NCBI RefSeq assembly: GCF_000685015.1
Contig: NZ_BAYA01000032.1
Coordinates: forward strand, 22,852-86,851
DNA from: Paraburkholderia bannensis NBRC 103871
Lineage (GTDB): Bacteria; Pseudomonadota; Gammaproteobacteria; Burkholderiales; Burkholderiaceae
Reading direction: 5' to 3'
Length of the DNA: 64,000 bases
Shown here: piece by piece, positions 63,859 through 64,000 of the stretch
Position numbering within the stretch: the first letter of the stretch is position 1
Layout of the letters: each line of letters opens with the position of its first letter
The notes under the pieces: model-generated
The model's input: only the letters and a program-made list of their open reading frames with translations
The model's database searches: none
Told to the model about the DNA's origin: nothing
Position numbers and translations under genes: made by a program

Positions 63859-64000
63859 CATTCGCCTGTCGTGCAACGCTTCGCGCCCTGGTGCAGCGAA
63901 CTCTTAGTCGTGGGCGGTAATGCCGTGTATCATTCGTCCCCGGCGCCTTCCTGCTGCGGACGTCGGTCGCGTTTTTCTGACCGATCGTGCTAATCGCCTC

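Larger units (their letters stand above)
63567..64000. other. 3' intergenic region with hairpin and direct repeat
   Basis: No convincing gene. GGCGGCGCG/CGCGCCGCC forms a hairpin at 63600-63629 after the H-NS gene. A 23-base direct repeat occurs at 63578-63600 and 63836-63858. The last 60 bases may be the promoter of a gene to the right. Confidence 0.5.

Noticed and set aside
63745..63993. An 82-codon frame at the right end
   Set aside because: Cys/Arg-rich composition, no ribosome site and no recognisable domain.

Overview
The window is high-GC DNA from a proteobacterium, most likely a member of the Burkholderiaceae close to Paraburkholderia or Caballeronia. This rests on gene content and protein style: a complete mhp aromatic pathway, a small H-NS-type protein, a DUF3300/DUF2950 pair, a YSC84-type lipoprotein, a NodT-type efflux lipoprotein and many LysR, MarR and AraC regulators. 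It is inferred from reading, not from a database search. There are about 57 protein genes and one tRNA-Val. No rRNA, CRISPR array, insertion sequence or complete prophage was seen.

Layout. 1-2.1 kb: the start of a PAS chemoreceptor gene with a strong FliA-type promoter, then two small genes. 2.4-6.4 kb: a Fur-box-controlled iron locus (TonB receptor, PiuC-type hydroxylase, PepSY protein). 6.4-11.5 kb: LysR, EamA, cobF, LysE, AraC and GNAT genes. 11.6-16.8 kb: a compact five-gene chemosensory-like operon ending in a terminator. 16.9-19.2 kb: an AT-richer module with a PAAR protein, a GH24 lysozyme, a probable lysozyme inhibitor and an OmpA-like protein, which looks like a type VI secretion effector/immunity cargo. 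19.2-26.4 kb: an amino acid permease with a long structured leader, a YdeP-type molybdoenzyme divergent from a MocR regulator, and a LysR gene. 26.5-34.9 kb: a MarR-EmrA-EmrB-NodT efflux operon, an AraC/AhpD-like divergent pair, and a thiolase with a second MarR. 35-42.5 kb: a TAXI-type protein, the DUF3300/DUF2950 pair, a YSC84 lipoprotein, an unrecognised protein and a YeeE transporter. 42.8-46.9 kb: a chemoreceptor, a DadA-type dehydrogenase, an amino acid binding protein and tRNA-Val(GAC). 47-56 kb: mhpR and mhpABDFETC for 3-(3-hydroxyphenyl)propionate. 56-64 kb: a fused DhaK-DhaL kinase, lipoproteins, a GntP-type transporter, a LuxR regulator and an H-NS-like protein.

How genes work together. 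The mhp cluster encodes a full route: ring hydroxylation (MhpA), meta-cleavage (MhpB), hydrolysis (MhpC), hydration (MhpD), aldol cleavage (MhpE), acetaldehyde oxidation (MhpF), uptake (MhpT) and control (MhpR). The emr genes form a three-part pump. The most unusual element is the 11.6-16.8 kb operon. It joins a membrane CheA-like kinase that has an HPt and a CheA-type ATPase but no CheW domain, a minimal receptor-tip protein, two CheX/CheC-like proteins with the ExxN phosphatase motif and identical C-terminal tails, and a CheY. No cheW, cheR or cheB is present nearby.
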